Shown piece by piece: positions 33,259 through 43,205 of a stretch of DNA of 64,000 nucleotides. The stretch's first letter is position 1, and every line of letters begins with the position of its first letter. The stretch lies in the NCBI GenBank assembly GCA_002480925.1, contig DLDA01000010.1, forward strand, positions 65,833 to 129,832. The letters run 5' to 3'. The DNA comes from Lachnospiraceae bacterium UBA7784 (lineage in GTDB: Bacteria > Bacillota > Clostridia > Lachnospirales > Lachnospiraceae). Both the position numbers and the translations under genes were made by a program. The notes beneath the pieces were generated by a model, which did not search any database, was not told the DNA's origin, and saw only the letters and a list, made by a program, of their open reading frames with translations.

Positions 33259-36200
33259 TTATAGCATATCGAAAAACGACAGCTGGTTGCTCTCAGGCAG
33301 TCCCTTAAGAAGTCCAAGATTTTTCATAGTATCACATACAGTCTGCGACACATGACCTCTCTCCTTTATATCATCGATAGAAAGAAACGGCTTCTGGGCT
33401 GCTGCTATTGCTAAGGATTCTGCTGCTGCCTCTCCCATTCCATCGATCGATGAGAAAGGAGGAAGAAGCTTTCCGTCAACTATCTTGAAGTATCTGGCAT
33501 CAGATCTGTAAAGATCCAGAGGAAGGAAATCGAAGCCTCTGGCATACATTTCCTGTACTATTCTCATATCTCTTTCGCTTCCCTTGTCCTTTGCAGTAAG
33601 CTTTTCATTGCTCTTTCCCTTATCGTCAAGTTCCTTAAGGTAGTGCTTTAATACCTCCTCTCCCCGGCACATTTTCTCATAGGAAAAATCTGTCGCCCTT
33701 ATAGAGAAGAAGGCTGCATAATAGGCCAGAGGGTAATATACCTTAAAGTATGCCACCCTCCAGGCCATCATCACATAGGCCGCAGCATGAGCCTTAGGGA
33801 ACATATATTTGATCTTCTCGCAGGATCCCTTGTACCAGTCCGGCACTCCATGTGCTTTCATATCTGCTACCCAGTCATCCCATTCTGCAACCTGATGCTT
33901 TGCGACCTTTCCCTTTCTTACCCGCTCCATTATCGTGAAGCTTTCCTCAGGATCAAGTCCCTTGTTTATCAGGTAGATCATTATATCATCACGGCAGCAG
34001 ATACAGGTGGAAAGATCGGCTGTCCCGCTTTTTATCAGGTCCTGTGCGTTTCCAAGCCATACATCGGTACCATGGGAAAGACCTGAGATCCTTATCAGAT
34101 CCGAAAACATCTTTGGCTTTGCTTCCTTAAGCATCCCCATTGCGAAATCAGTTCCGAACTCAGGAATACCAAGGGTTCCCATTTCAGTATGCTTCCACAG
34201 GTCATCGGGGCTTACTCCAAGTGCTGATGTATCCTTGAAAAGACTCATCACCATCTTGTCATCGAGAGGAATCCTTGTCGCATCAAGCCCCGTTATGTCC
34301 TCTAGCCTCCTTATCATTGTAGGATCATCGTGACCTAGTATATCAAGCTTTAAGAGGTTGCCGTCTATCTTGTGGTAATCGAAATGGGTCGTTATTATAT
34401 CGCTTGACATATCGTTGGCAGGATGCTGGACCGGGGTAAATGTGTCTATTTCCTCACCTACAGGAAGGACCACTATTCCGCCGGGATGCTGTCCGGTAGT
34501 CCGTCTCACACCTACACAGCCCTGAACCAGCCGATCCATCTCACAGCGTCTTTTGCTTATATTATGGGTTTCACAGTAATGCATCAGATATCCATAGGCT
34601 GTCTTGTCTGCAAGAGTACCTATAGTACCGGCCTTGAAGGTCTGACCATCTCCGAATATGACCGCTGTATAGGCATGGGCCTTGGACTGGTAATCTCCTG
34701 AGAAATTCAGATCTATATCAGGCTCCTTGTTGCCCTTGAAGCCAAGGAAGGTCTCGAATGGTATATCAAAGCCCTGCTTGCTTAATTCATGACCGCATAC
34801 CGGACAGATCTTATCCGGCATATCGCAGCCTGCATTTCCGGCATAGGCCTTTACCTCCGGCGAATCGAAGTCCACATAATGACACTTTGGACACAGATAG
34901 TGGGCAGGCAGGGGATTTACCTCTGTGATCCCGGCCATGGTGGCGACAAACGATGAGCCGACCGAGCCACGGCTTCCGACAAGATATCCGTCCTCATTTG
35001 ACTTCCATACCAGCTTCTGGGCTATGATATACATAACCGCATATCCATTTGAAATGATCGAGTTAAGCTCCCTTTCAAGTCTTGCAGAAACCTGTTCAGG
35101 AAGGGTCGGACCGTACATCTCATGCGCTTTTGTATAGCAGATGGTCCTTAAGGTCTCATCTGAGTCCTCGATTACCGGCGGACATTTATCAGGCCTTGTA
35201 GGCGCTATCACATCGACCATATCGGCTATCCTGCCCGGATTTTCTATTACCACCTCCCGGGCCTTCTTTTCTCCGAGATATGAGAACTCTTTTAGCATCT
35301 CATCTGTAGTATGGAGATAGAGAGGCGGCTGATGGTCATAGCCCTTCATCTCCTTTTCAGACTGGATTATCCTTCTGTATACCTCATCACAAGGATTTAA
35401 AAAATGCACATCACAGGTAGCACATACCGGCTTGTCAAACTCCTCTCCTAAGGCTACTATCCTCCTGTTTATCTGGCAAAGCCCCTCCTCGGAATCCACA
35501 GGGCTCTTATCATCCTCTATAAGGAAGTGGTTATTTCCATTAGGCTGTATCTCAAGATAATCATAGAACTGGACTATACGCTGTATGATCTCCTTTTCCT
35601 TTCCCAGCATAACGGCCTGATAGAGCTCGCCCGCCTCGCAGGCAGATCCTATTATAAGTCCTTCTCTGTGCTTTTCTATCTCGCTTTTGGGAATCCGGGG
35701 AGTCCTTCTGAAATACTTAAGATGTGATAAGGAGACAAGCCTGTACAGATTTATCCTTCCTATATCATTCTTTGCAAGGAGTATACAGTGATAGGGCTTT
35801 GCTTTCATAATGGCCTCTGCGTCCATCCTTCCGCATTCATTAAGCTCCCTAAGGGTATGTATATCCCTCATATATAGCTTTTTTACAAGCTCAAGAAAGA
35901 TAAGAGCCGTGCATTCTGCATCATCTACTGCCCTGTGATGATGTCCGAGAGGGACATCAAGGTTTTTGGCTACATTATCAAGAGTAAGCTTTCCTATACC
36001 AGGTATCAGAAAGCGTGACATGGGCATGGTATCTGCAAATGTAAAATCCCAGTCTATACCAAGGTCTCTTGCTTTATTATGGATGAAGCTGCAGTCGAAA
36101 TCAGCATTATGGGCGACTAGAACAGAGTTACCGCAGAATTCCCTGAACTTTGGCAGGATCACATCTATACCGGGAGCGGAGCTTACCTGGGCATCGGTTA

Positions 36201-37704
36201 TGCTTGTAAGCTCTGTTATCCTGAAAGGAATAGGTTTTTTGGGGTTTACAAATTCACTGAAGCGGTCAGTGATCTTTCCGTCTTCTATCTTTACAGCACC
36301 GATTTCTATAATATCGCATTTTTCGGCAGAAAGTCCTGTCGTCTCTATATCAAAGACGACAAAGGTATCTGAAAGGGTCTGGTCCTTTGGGTTTGTGACT
36401 ATTGTCTTTGTATCATCAACGAGATAGACCTCGCAGCCATATATGATCTTGAAATCATCATGCCCCTTTGCAGCTGCTGCTGCATCAGGGAAGGACTGGA
36501 CTACTCCATGATCTGTTATGGCAATGGCCTTATGGCCCCAGCTGATTGCCTGCTTTATGATATCGGATACATCGCTTACACCGTCCATATCGCTCATCTT
36601 TGTATGGCAGTGAAGCTCTACTCTCTTTTCGGCGGCATTATCCATCCTTCTGACACGGAAGTCACTGATCTCACGGATCCCCTTTACCATACTTATAGAT
36701 ACCTCATGATCAAAGGCATCCATTGATGCAAGACCATTAAGCTGTATGAAGGATCCGTTCTTTACTCTTGCCTTAAGGAGATCGAACTGGTCCTTTCCGA
36801 GGAACATCTTTACCTTTATGGAATCTGAGAAATCTGTAAGAGCAAACATATAGAGGATCTTGCCGTTTCTAAGCTCACGATCCTCAGCCATGAAGACCTG
36901 GCCGTGGACTGTTACCTGGCCCATATCTCCGGAAATTTCCTTTATGGCGGTAAGCGGATCATCAAAATCCCTTCCGTATATCATCATAGGATCCCTGGAG
37001 CGGGTGAGATAAACCTTCCTGGTAAACGGCTGCTCCTTATTTTCCTTATCAAAGCCGGCTGCATCAGGATGCTTTTCGAGCGGGGCATCCGCTTTCTTTA
37101 TAGCTTCCTTTTCCTGTCTTTTTTCTGCATCCTTCTCTATCTGCTCTATCTCAAGACGAAGTCTGGCCTCATTTTCCTTCCTTCTCTTATCATGTGAGCT
37201 GGCCTTTGTATATCTGGTATCGATGATAAGATCAAGGCCCAATCTCTCACAGAGGATACGGCTCAAAAGGCGGACAAGCTCATTGTCCACCTCATGACAT
37301 AGAAGCTCATCCTCTATGACTATAGTCATATGGTTGCCGTCAAACTCCGCCCGGCTCCTGTCAAGGACCTGAAAAAGTACAGGTGAATATCTGTGGATCT
37401 CCTCAAGTATACTGTCCTTGTATGCCTCGTAAAGCTCCTTTGGGGAATAGCTGCTTGCAGCAAGATTAAACGACTCTATTATGGTGATGTTTACCGGCTT
37501 TTCATGGAAATAGACATCCTTTATCTTTTTTTCAAGATTCCAGATGGCTCTTTTAGGAATAAGAGCATCCGAACGGAGATATACCTTAAGCACAGAATGA
37601 TCCTTTGTAGTGGAGAGCCTTTCTATATCACAGTTCTCCAGAACATATCCGCCTCTGTCCTCACTTTTTAGTTTTCCAAAGACATCAAAGAATTTCCTTT
37701 TCAT
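33259..37704 (-). CDS. polC: DNA polymerase III alpha subunit, PolC type
   Basis: PolC is the replicative polymerase of low-GC Gram-positives. ATG 37704 (AAAGGATC upstream) gives 1481 residues, a normal length; an open frame reaches 15 codons further. Order of domains: N-terminal and OB domains, PHP domain starting ELHCHTKMSDMDG (~residue 360), the inserted 3'-5' exonuclease with FDIETTG (~448), HNADFD and HHRAVDD, then a zinc site with CPKC and CPVCGHE (~residues 938-970), and the palm with PDIDLNFSGDYQ (~1000). The PolC-type exonuclease insertion excludes DnaE. The start overlaps ispG by 20 bases. Confidence 0.97.
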   Translation of the reverse strand: MKRKFFDVFGKLKSEDRGGYVLENCDIERLSTTKDHSVLKVYLRSDALIPKRAIWNLEKKIKDVYFHEKPVNITIIESFNLAASSYSPKELYEAYKDSILEEIHRYSPVLFQVLDRSRAEFDGNHMTIVIEDELLCHEVDNELVRLLSRILCERLGLDLIIDTRYTKASSHDKRRKENEARLRLEIEQIEKDAEKRQEKEAIKKADAPLEKHPDAAGFDKENKEQPFTRKVYLTRSRDPMMIYGRDFDDPLTAIKEISGDMGQVTVHGQVFMAEDRELRNGKILYMFALTDFSDSIKVKMFLGKDQFDLLKARVKNGSFIQLNGLASMDAFDHEVSISMVKGIREISDFRVRRMDNAAEKRVELHCHTKMSDMDGVSDVSDIIKQAISWGHKAIAITDHGVVQSFPDAAAAAKGHDDFKIIYGCEVYLVDDTKTIVTNPKDQTLSDTFVVFDIETTGLSAEKCDIIEIGAVKIEDGKITDRFSEFVNPKKPIPFRITELTSITDAQVSSAPGIDVILPKFREFCGNSVLVAHNADFDCSFIHNKARDLGIDWDFTFADTMPMSRFLIPGIGKLTLDNVAKNLDVPLGHHHRAVDDAECTALIFLELVKKLYMRDIHTLRELNECGRMDAEAIMKAKPYHCILLAKNDIGRINLYRLVSLSHLKYFRRTPRIPKSEIEKHREGLIIGSACEAGELYQAVMLGKEKEIIQRIVQFYDYLEIQPNGNNHFLIEDDKSPVDSEEGLCQINRRIVALGEEFDKPVCATCDVHFLNPCDEVYRRIIQSEKEMKGYDHQPPLYLHTTDEMLKEFSYLGEKKAREVVIENPGRIADMVDVIAPTRPDKCPPVIEDSDETLRTICYTKAHEMYGPTLPEQVSARLERELNSIISNGYAVMYIIAQKLVWKSNEDGYLVGSRGSVGSSFVATMAGITEVNPLPAHYLCPKCHYVDFDSPEVKAYAGNAGCDMPDKICPVCGHELSKQGFDIPFETFLGFKGNKEPDIDLNFSGDYQSKAHAYTAVIFGDGQTFKAGTIGTLADKTAYGYLMHYCETHNISKRRCEMDRLVQGCVGVRRTTGQHPGGIVVLPVGEEIDTFTPVQHPANDMSSDIITTHFDYHKIDGNLLKLDILGHDDPTMIRRLEDITGLDATRIPLDDKMVMSLFKDTSALGVSPDDLWKHTEMGTLGIPEFGTDFAMGMLKEAKPKMFSDLIRISGLSHGTDVWLGNAQDLIKSGTADLSTCICCRDDIMIYLINKGLDPEESFTIMERVRKGKVAKHQVAEWDDWVADMKAHGVPDWYKGSCEKIKYMFPKAHAAAYVMMAWRVAYFKVYYPLAYYAAFFSIRATDFSYEKMCRGEEVLKHYLKELDDKGKSNEKLTAKDKGSERDMRIVQEMYARGFDFLPLDLYRSDARYFKIVDGKLLPPFSSIDGMGEAAAESLAIAAAQKPFLSIDDIKERGHVSQTVCDTMKNLGLLKGLPESNQLSFFDML

Positions 37705-38746
37705 TTCTGATCCTTTTAAGCTCATCCTTAAGAGCATCAAGAAGCTCATCCTCCGGGAATTTCTTCACATGATCCCCTCTGATCAGGAGTCCGACTCCGT
37801 CTCCTCCGGCTATCCCGATATCAGCCTCTCTCGCTTCTCCAGGACCATTTACCACACAGCCCATAACCGCGATCTTTATGTTCAGATCATCGAATTCAGA
37901 TGCTATCCTTTCAACCCTTTCAGCCAGTCCTATAAGATCTATCTGGGTCCGTCCACAGGTAGGGCAGGAAACTATCTCTATTCCGCCCTTACGCAGCCCA
38001 AGAGTCTTTAATATCTCCTTTGCTGCTGTGACCTCCTCTATTGGATCAGCTGTAAGAGAAACTCTTATGGTATCTCCTATACCCTCTGAGAGGATAAGAG
38101 CCAGGCCTGAGGCAGACTTTATCAGACCTCTTCTAAGGGTTCCGGCCTCAGTGATACCGACATGAAGAGGATGGTCTGTCCTTGTAGAGATCAGCTTATG
38201 GGCTGCTACGGCTGTCAGAACATCAGACGATTTGATAGAGATGACAAGGTTGTCATAGCCCATATCCTCTATTACAGCTGCCTCTCTTAAAGCGCTTTCG
38301 ACAAGAGCCTTGGGAGTTACTCCTCCATATTTCTCCAGAAGGTCCTTTTCAAGTGAACCGGAATTGACACCTACCCTGATCGGTATATTCCTTTCACTTG
38401 CGCATTTTACCACCTCCCTGACTCTTTCCCTGCTTCCTATATTTCCGGGATTTATACGGATCTTGTCCGCCCCGTTCTCTATAGAGGCAATGGCAAGGCG
38501 GTAATCGAAATGTATATCTGCCACAAGAGGTATATGGATCCTTTTCTTTATTTCTGATATGGCCTTAGCGGCCTCCATTGTAGGAGCTGTGCAGCGGATA
38601 ATATCACAGCCAGCCCTTTCAAGGTCAAGGATCTGTCTTACCGTAGCATCCACATCCTCTGTCCTGGTATTGGTCATTGATTGTATCAGAACAGGGTTAC
38701 CTCCTCCGATAACCCTGTCTCCTATATGTACCTCTTTTGTATCCAT
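37685..38746 (-). CDS. ispG: HMBPP synthase IspG (GcpE)
   Basis: IspG carries out the penultimate step of the non-mevalonate isoprenoid pathway with a 4Fe-4S cluster. The 353-residue protein has a TIM-barrel N-terminal half and the cluster cysteines in SCPTCGRTQ and VMGCVVNGPGEA at the C-terminal end. It completes the dxr-ispG pair with rseP between them, the order usual in Clostridia. Confidence 0.97.
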   Translation of the reverse strand: MDTKEVHIGDRVIGGGNPVLIQSMTNTRTEDVDATVRQILDLERAGCDIIRCTAPTMEAAKAISEIKKRIHIPLVADIHFDYRLAIASIENGADKIRINPGNIGSRERVREVVKCASERNIPIRVGVNSGSLEKDLLEKYGGVTPKALVESALREAAVIEDMGYDNLVISIKSSDVLTAVAAHKLISTRTDHPLHVGITEAGTLRRGLIKSASGLALILSEGIGDTIRVSLTADPIEEVTAAKEILKTLGLRKGGIEIVSCPTCGRTQIDLIGLAERVERIASEFDDLNIKIAVMGCVVNGPGEAREADIGIAGGDGVGLLIRGDHVKKFPEDELLDALKDELKRIRNEKEIL

Positions 38747-38754
38747 TTATGCTT

Positions 38755-39795
38755 TTACCTCGAAACGATAAGCTTTCTTATATCATTACCCATAATAAGG
38801 ACCATAAGGGCCATAAGGATAACGAAGCCGACTCCGTTGATATATTCCTCAACCTTTTCGGGTATTTTTTTTCTGCTTATTCCCTCAATGATAAAGATAA
38901 GTAGTCTTCCTCCATCAAGGGCCGGGAATGGCAGCAGATTCATCACACCGAGATTGGCTGTAAGAAGGATCGTAATATTTATCAGATTCATCACTACATA
39001 ATATATGCCATCAGCAAGTGAGCTCTTATAGGTGTCTCCGATCGTCTTTACTATACCTACAGGTCCTGACATATCGTTTATGCTTACATGGCCAAGGATA
39101 AGCTCCTTTAAGCTCTCGATAACCACATAGATCTGATACTTTATCTCATAGAAGCCGTAGGCAATGGTCTTTATCGGTCCCGGATGGCTGCGCAGCTCGC
39201 CGCCTCTTACTCCGATCAGATATCTCTTAGTGATCTTGTCATATCTTGGCTTAAGCCTGGCTGTTCTTATCCTTCCATCCCGTTCATACTTAATAGTAAG
39301 AGGCTTTTTCTTATGGAAAAAGGTATAGATGCTTATCTCATTATAGAAATGGATCGGGTAACCGTTAATCTGCCTTATGGTATCACCGGCAGTGATCCCT
39401 GCCTGCTCTGCCGGATAGCCGGCAGTGGTTCCTGAAACTGTCGGTGCATAAAAGCCGGCTGAGCCAATCATTATTACAGAAAGGATAAAGGCCAGCAGAA
39501 AGTTGAATAAGGGTCCGGCAAATACTATGAGGAATTTCTGCCAGATCGGCTTCTTATTGAAGGCTCTTTCATCGTCACTCTCTGAATCCTCTCCCTCCAT
39601 CACGCAGCTGCCTCCGAATGGCAAAAGCTTCAGGCAGTACCTTGTCTCTCCCTTTCCAAATGAGAAAAGAGTAGGCCCAAGTCCGAGTGTGAATTCATTG
39701 ACTCTAACTCCGCAGGCCTTTGCAGTCAGAAAATGTCCGAGTTCATGGAATATGATTATAAATCCGAATATCAGTATGGCTATTACTATGTTCAC
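38755..39795 (-). CDS. rseP: RseP-type site-2 zinc protease
   Basis: An intramembrane metalloprotease that trims remnant signal peptides and anti-sigma factors. The 346-residue protein starts with GTG at 39795, with AAAGGA 7 bases upstream. Its zinc site FHELGH is at residues ~16-21 in the first helix, a PDZ domain (TAGYPAEQAGITAGDTI) is near residue 123, and the third metal ligand is in PFPALDGGRLL near 288. Four membrane segments are visible. Confidence 0.94.
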   Translation of the reverse strand: MNIVIAILIFGFIIIFHELGHFLTAKACGVRVNEFTLGLGPTLFSFGKGETRYCLKLLPFGGSCVMEGEDSESDDERAFNKKPIWQKFLIVFAGPLFNFLLAFILSVIMIGSAGFYAPTVSGTTAGYPAEQAGITAGDTIRQINGYPIHFYNEISIYTFFHKKKPLTIKYERDGRIRTARLKPRYDKITKRYLIGVRGGELRSHPGPIKTIAYGFYEIKYQIYVVIESLKELILGHVSINDMSGPVGIVKTIGDTYKSSLADGIYYVVMNLINITILLTANLGVMNLLPFPALDGGRLLIFIIEGISRKKIPEKVEEYINGVGFVILMALMVLIMGNDIRKLIVSR

Positions 39796-39823
39796 CTGGT
39801 TTTCCTTTACTGTTGCATATCTG

Positions 39824-40978
39824 TTAAGAGTTTTCCTTTATCAGCTTCTCTACGAGCTTTTTTACATCCTTTTCTGTTGCAAGAATGTCATCAAGAGTCG
39901 GATCATCCTCATAGTCGGACTCCATCATTGCCTGCTGGATAAGAACAGGTATCTCTGTAAAGCTTATTCTTTCCTCTAGAAAGGCCCTGACTGCCTCCTC
40001 ATTTGCAGCATTGAATACACAAGGCATATTTCCGCCGGTAAGACTGGCATCGAATGCAAGCTGAAGCCCGAAGAAGGTCTCCATATCAGGATGATAGAAA
40101 TGCAGGGCACCTATCTGGAATAGATCTAGCGAATCCACAGAAAGCTCTCCTCTTCTCGGATAGGTAAGTGCATAATGGATAGGTATCCTCATATCCGGTA
40201 CTCCCATCTGCCCTATTACAGCTCCATCATAGAACTCTACCGCAGAATGAAGTATGCTCTCAGGATGGACAAGGACCTGGATCCTGTTTAGAGGTACGTC
40301 AAAAAGCCAGTGAGCCTCTATGACCTCAAGTCCCTTGTTTATCATTGTAGCAGAATCGACTGTTACCTTCTTGCCCATTGACCAGTTAGGGTTCTTTAGT
40401 GCATCAGAAAGAGTTACCTTCTCTAGCTCCTCTAAGCTCATACCCCGGAATGGACCGCCTGAGGCTGTAAGCAGAATCCTCTTTATTTCTTCGGATCTGT
40501 TTCCCTTAAGGCTCTGGAAGATTGCTGAATGCTCAGAGTCCACGGGAAGGATTCTTACTCCGTTCTCCTTTGCCAGAGGCATTATGATCTGACCTGCAGC
40601 TACAAGCGTTTCCTTATTTGCAAGAGCTATGTCCCTGCCCTTTTTTATCGCATAGACTGTCGGCATTATTCCCTTCATACCGACTATCGCATTAAGAAGC
40701 AGATCTGATTCATCATCCTCTGCAACTGCTCTTAAGCCCTGATTTCCATACATGACCTCGATTGGAAGCTCCTTTAAGTCCTCCTTCAGCCAGAGCGCAT
40801 CCTCCTCACATTCGCAGGATATGAGATGAGGCATATATTTCCTCGCCTGCATCAGGAGCAGTTCCCTGTTCCTCCCGCAGGCTAATGAGCTTACCTTTAT
40901 GTCGCTCATCTGATCCACTACGTCAAGAGCCTGTCTTCCTATCGAGCCTGTTGAACCGATTATTGATATCTTCTTCAT
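39824..40978 (-). CDS. dxr: DXP reductoisomerase
   Basis: Dxr makes MEP from DXP with NADPH. The 384-residue protein has the NADPH-binding start IIGSTGSIGRQALDVV, VDSEHSAIFQ at the metal site, and the SGGPFRGM flexible-loop region near residue 183. GGAGAG precedes the ATG. It lies 14 bases after cdsA. Confidence 0.96.
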   Translation of the reverse strand: MKKISIIGSTGSIGRQALDVVDQMSDIKVSSLACGRNRELLLMQARKYMPHLISCECEEDALWLKEDLKELPIEVMYGNQGLRAVAEDDESDLLLNAIVGMKGIMPTVYAIKKGRDIALANKETLVAAGQIIMPLAKENGVRILPVDSEHSAIFQSLKGNRSEEIKRILLTASGGPFRGMSLEELEKVTLSDALKNPNWSMGKKVTVDSATMINKGLEVIEAHWLFDVPLNRIQVLVHPESILHSAVEFYDGAVIGQMGVPDMRIPIHYALTYPRRGELSVDSLDLFQIGALHFYHPDMETFFGLQLAFDASLTGGNMPCVFNAANEEAVRAFLEERISFTEIPVLIQQAMMESDYEDDPTLDDILATEKDVKKLVEKLIKENS

Positions 40979-40991
40979 GAAATCTCTCCGA

Positions 40992-41831
40992 TCAAACTAT
41001 AAGGGTTATAAGGTAATAGATGACCGGAGCTGTGATTATCACTGAATCAAACCGGTCAAGTATACCTCCGTGTCCGGGTATAAGCCTGCCGAAATCCTTT
41101 ATCTCTACGTTTCGCTTGATAGCAGAGGCTGCTAAGTCTCCTATCATGGAAATAAGACCTGCAAGACAGGAACAGAGACTAAGTATCACTATGTCTTCTG
41201 TAGTAAGATGCGACAGATGATCTCGGAATACCAGCATATATATAAGGTTTAAAAGAAATACACCTGCTATTCCGCCGACCGCACCCTCCACTGTCTTCTT
41301 GGGCGAGAGCACCGGAGACATATGATGCTTCCCGAAGAGCCTTCCTGCACAGTAGGCACAGGTATCGCAGCCCCAGGATGCCAGGAATATAAGCCAGACA
41401 AGATACTTTCCATGTGTATAGATCCTTGTCTGATAGATGAATGAAAGCATTACAGACACATAGACCGGGCCGAAAAAGAGCTCAGCGATCTGCTCTATAG
41501 TGTACTTTGGATAGCTTAATACATAAAAGAAGAGCAGGGCTATAAGCATTATCACTGTAAGCAGAGGGAAAAGGCCCCCTTTTAGCCCAGAGATCCTGCT
41601 TAATTGCTTGCAGTTATCTCCTGACAGTATATACAGATAATATATGACAGTAAAAGCATAGCCGACTGATGCAGCAGGCAGCTTATTAAGTCCCAGGGCC
41701 CTGTAATACTCAAACAGTCCGATCATTGAGATCAGTCCTGTGACAATAAGAAGCAATGGTCCTCCAACTATAAGGACTAAAAGCTGGATAGCCACAAGAA
41801 CTATCCCGCTTAACAATCTGGTACGAAACAT
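40992..41831 (-). CDS. cdsA: Phosphatidate cytidylyltransferase
   Basis: CdsA makes CDP-diacylglycerol for phospholipids. The 279-residue protein has about eight membrane helices and the family signature near the C terminus, with SMIGDLAASAIKRNVEIKDF then PGHGGILDRFDS. AAAGG lies upstream of the ATG. Linked with uppS, dxr and rseP as in most Firmicutes. Confidence 0.95.
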   Translation of the reverse strand: MFRTRLLSGIVLVAIQLLVLIVGGPLLLIVTGLISMIGLFEYYRALGLNKLPAASVGYAFTVIYYLYILSGDNCKQLSRISGLKGGLFPLLTVIMLIALLFFYVLSYPKYTIEQIAELFFGPVYVSVMLSFIYQTRIYTHGKYLVWLIFLASWGCDTCAYCAGRLFGKHHMSPVLSPKKTVEGAVGGIAGVFLLNLIYMLVFRDHLSHLTTEDIVILSLCSCLAGLISMIGDLAASAIKRNVEIKDFGRLIPGHGGILDRFDSVIITAPVIYYLITLIV

Positions 41832-41870
41832 TTAACACCTTTCCTTTAAAGAGCCCCTGAATCCGGGAAC

Positions 41871-42572
41871 CTATACCTTTCCATATCTCCTGTTTCTGTG
41901 TCTGTATACATCGACAGCCTTTTTTAGCTCGTCCTCTGTAAAGTCAGGCCAGTCAACAGGTGTAAAATAAAGCTCAGTATATGCAAGCTGCCAGAGCATG
42001 AAGTTGGAAAGTCTCTGCTCTCCGCTGGTCCTGATAAGAAGATCAGGATCCGGGATATCACTTGTATCCAGATATCTCTCAAACCTCTCTGCTGTGATCT
42101 GGTCCTTATCATCTATATCTGAATACATGTCTCTCATTGCACGTACCATCTCGTCACGGCTGCCATAATTGATACAGATGCACAGACACATGCCTGTATT
42201 TTTTTCAGTAGAGGCCTCCAGATCAGCTGCCTCCGAAAGAAGTTCGTCTGGAAGCCCAGACCGCTCACCTATTATTCTGGCTCTCATACCCTGCTCCAGA
42301 CAGAGCTTTTTGCAGATCTTCATATATTTAGCCAGAAGCTTCATAAGTGTGGAGACCTCCTCGGCAGGTCTCTTCCAGTTCTCAGTTGAAAACGCATACA
42401 GGGACAGATACTTTATTCCAAGCTCGCTGGCTGCCTTTGTAATTGGCTCTACTCTTTTTGCTCCCTGAATATGCCCATAGGTCCTGGGCATTCCCTTTGC
42501 CTTAGCCCAGCGTCCGTTGCCATCAAGTATTATGGCAACATGAGCCGGAACCGGCAGCAATTCATTATCCAT
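41871..42572 (-). CDS. uppS: Undecaprenyl diphosphate synthase
   Basis: UppS makes the C55 lipid carrier for peptidoglycan. The 233-residue protein opens with the active-site motif IILDGNGRWAK (the Asp binds magnesium) and has AFSTENWKRP near residue 66 and DLLIRTSGEQRLSNF near 178. GGAGC precedes the ATG. An intrinsic terminator lies immediately in front of the gene, so expression depends on readthrough from frr. Confidence 0.96.
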   Translation of the reverse strand: MDNELLPVPAHVAIILDGNGRWAKAKGMPRTYGHIQGAKRVEPITKAASELGIKYLSLYAFSTENWKRPAEEVSTLMKLLAKYMKICKKLCLEQGMRARIIGERSGLPDELLSEAADLEASTEKNTGMCLCICINYGSRDEMVRAMRDMYSDIDDKDQITAERFERYLDTSDIPDPDLLIRTSGEQRLSNFMLWQLAYTELYFTPVDWPDFTEDELKKAVDVYRHRNRRYGKV

Positions 42573-42583
42573 TATGCTCCTTA

Positions 42584-42613
42584 TAAAAAAATGGGACAGT
42601 ATGCTGTCCCATT
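42584..42613 (-). terminator. Strong intrinsic terminator between frr and uppS
   Basis: AATGGGACAG (42613-42604) pairs perfectly with CTGTCCCATT (42599-42590) around a 4-base loop, followed by T7 on the minus strand. Only 11 bases remain to the uppS ATG, too few for a promoter. Confidence 0.93.
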
Positions 42614-42624
42614 GAACGCTGTGG

Positions 42625-43179
42625 TCATACAGTCATTACTTCTTTTGTCTTGTCATCTATAGCCTGATCGATCTTAGCTATGAACTCATCGGTGAGCTTC
42701 TGGATCTGGTCTGTCAGATCCTTTGTCTCATCCTCAGACAGGTCCTCTTCCTTACCGGTCTTCTTTACAAAATCATTAGCATCGCGGCGTACATTCCTTA
42801 CCGCAACCTTTCCGGCCTCACCCATCTTCTTGACTTCCTTGGATAGCTCCTTACGGCGCTCCTCTGTAAGGTCAGGGAAAACAAGCCTTATGGACTTACC
42901 GTCATTTGTAGGATTGATACCTACATCTGAGCAGAGGATAGCCTTTTCTATATCCTTTAGCAGAGAGGCTTCCCAGGGAGTGATCTGGATCATCCTGGCC
43001 TCAGGAACATTTATATTGGCAACCTGCTGAAGTGGAGTAGGTGCTCCGTAGTAATCGACTGTTATCTTATCAAGGATATGAGGATTGGCACGGCCTGCAC
43101 GGATCGCTGCATAGTCCTTAAGCAGAGATTCATAGGATTTCTGCATTTTGTCCTTGAATTCGTCTAATCTTTTATCCAT
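42625..43179 (-). CDS. frr: Ribosome recycling factor
   Basis: RRF splits post-termination ribosomes with EF-G. The 184-residue protein is full length, with YAAIRAGRANPHILDKITVDYYG near residue 23, the hinge TPLQQVANI and RRDANDFVKK in the C-terminal helix. It lies 26 bases after pyrH, the usual pairing. Confidence 0.98.
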   Translation of the reverse strand: MDKRLDEFKDKMQKSYESLLKDYAAIRAGRANPHILDKITVDYYGAPTPLQQVANINVPEARMIQITPWEASLLKDIEKAILCSDVGINPTNDGKSIRLVFPDLTEERRKELSKEVKKMGEAGKVAVRNVRRDANDFVKKTGKEEDLSEDETKDLTDQIQKLTDEFIAKIDQAIDDKTKEVMTV

Positions 43180-43205
43180 ATTTTCCTTTCTTAAGAAGCA
43201 CTGGA

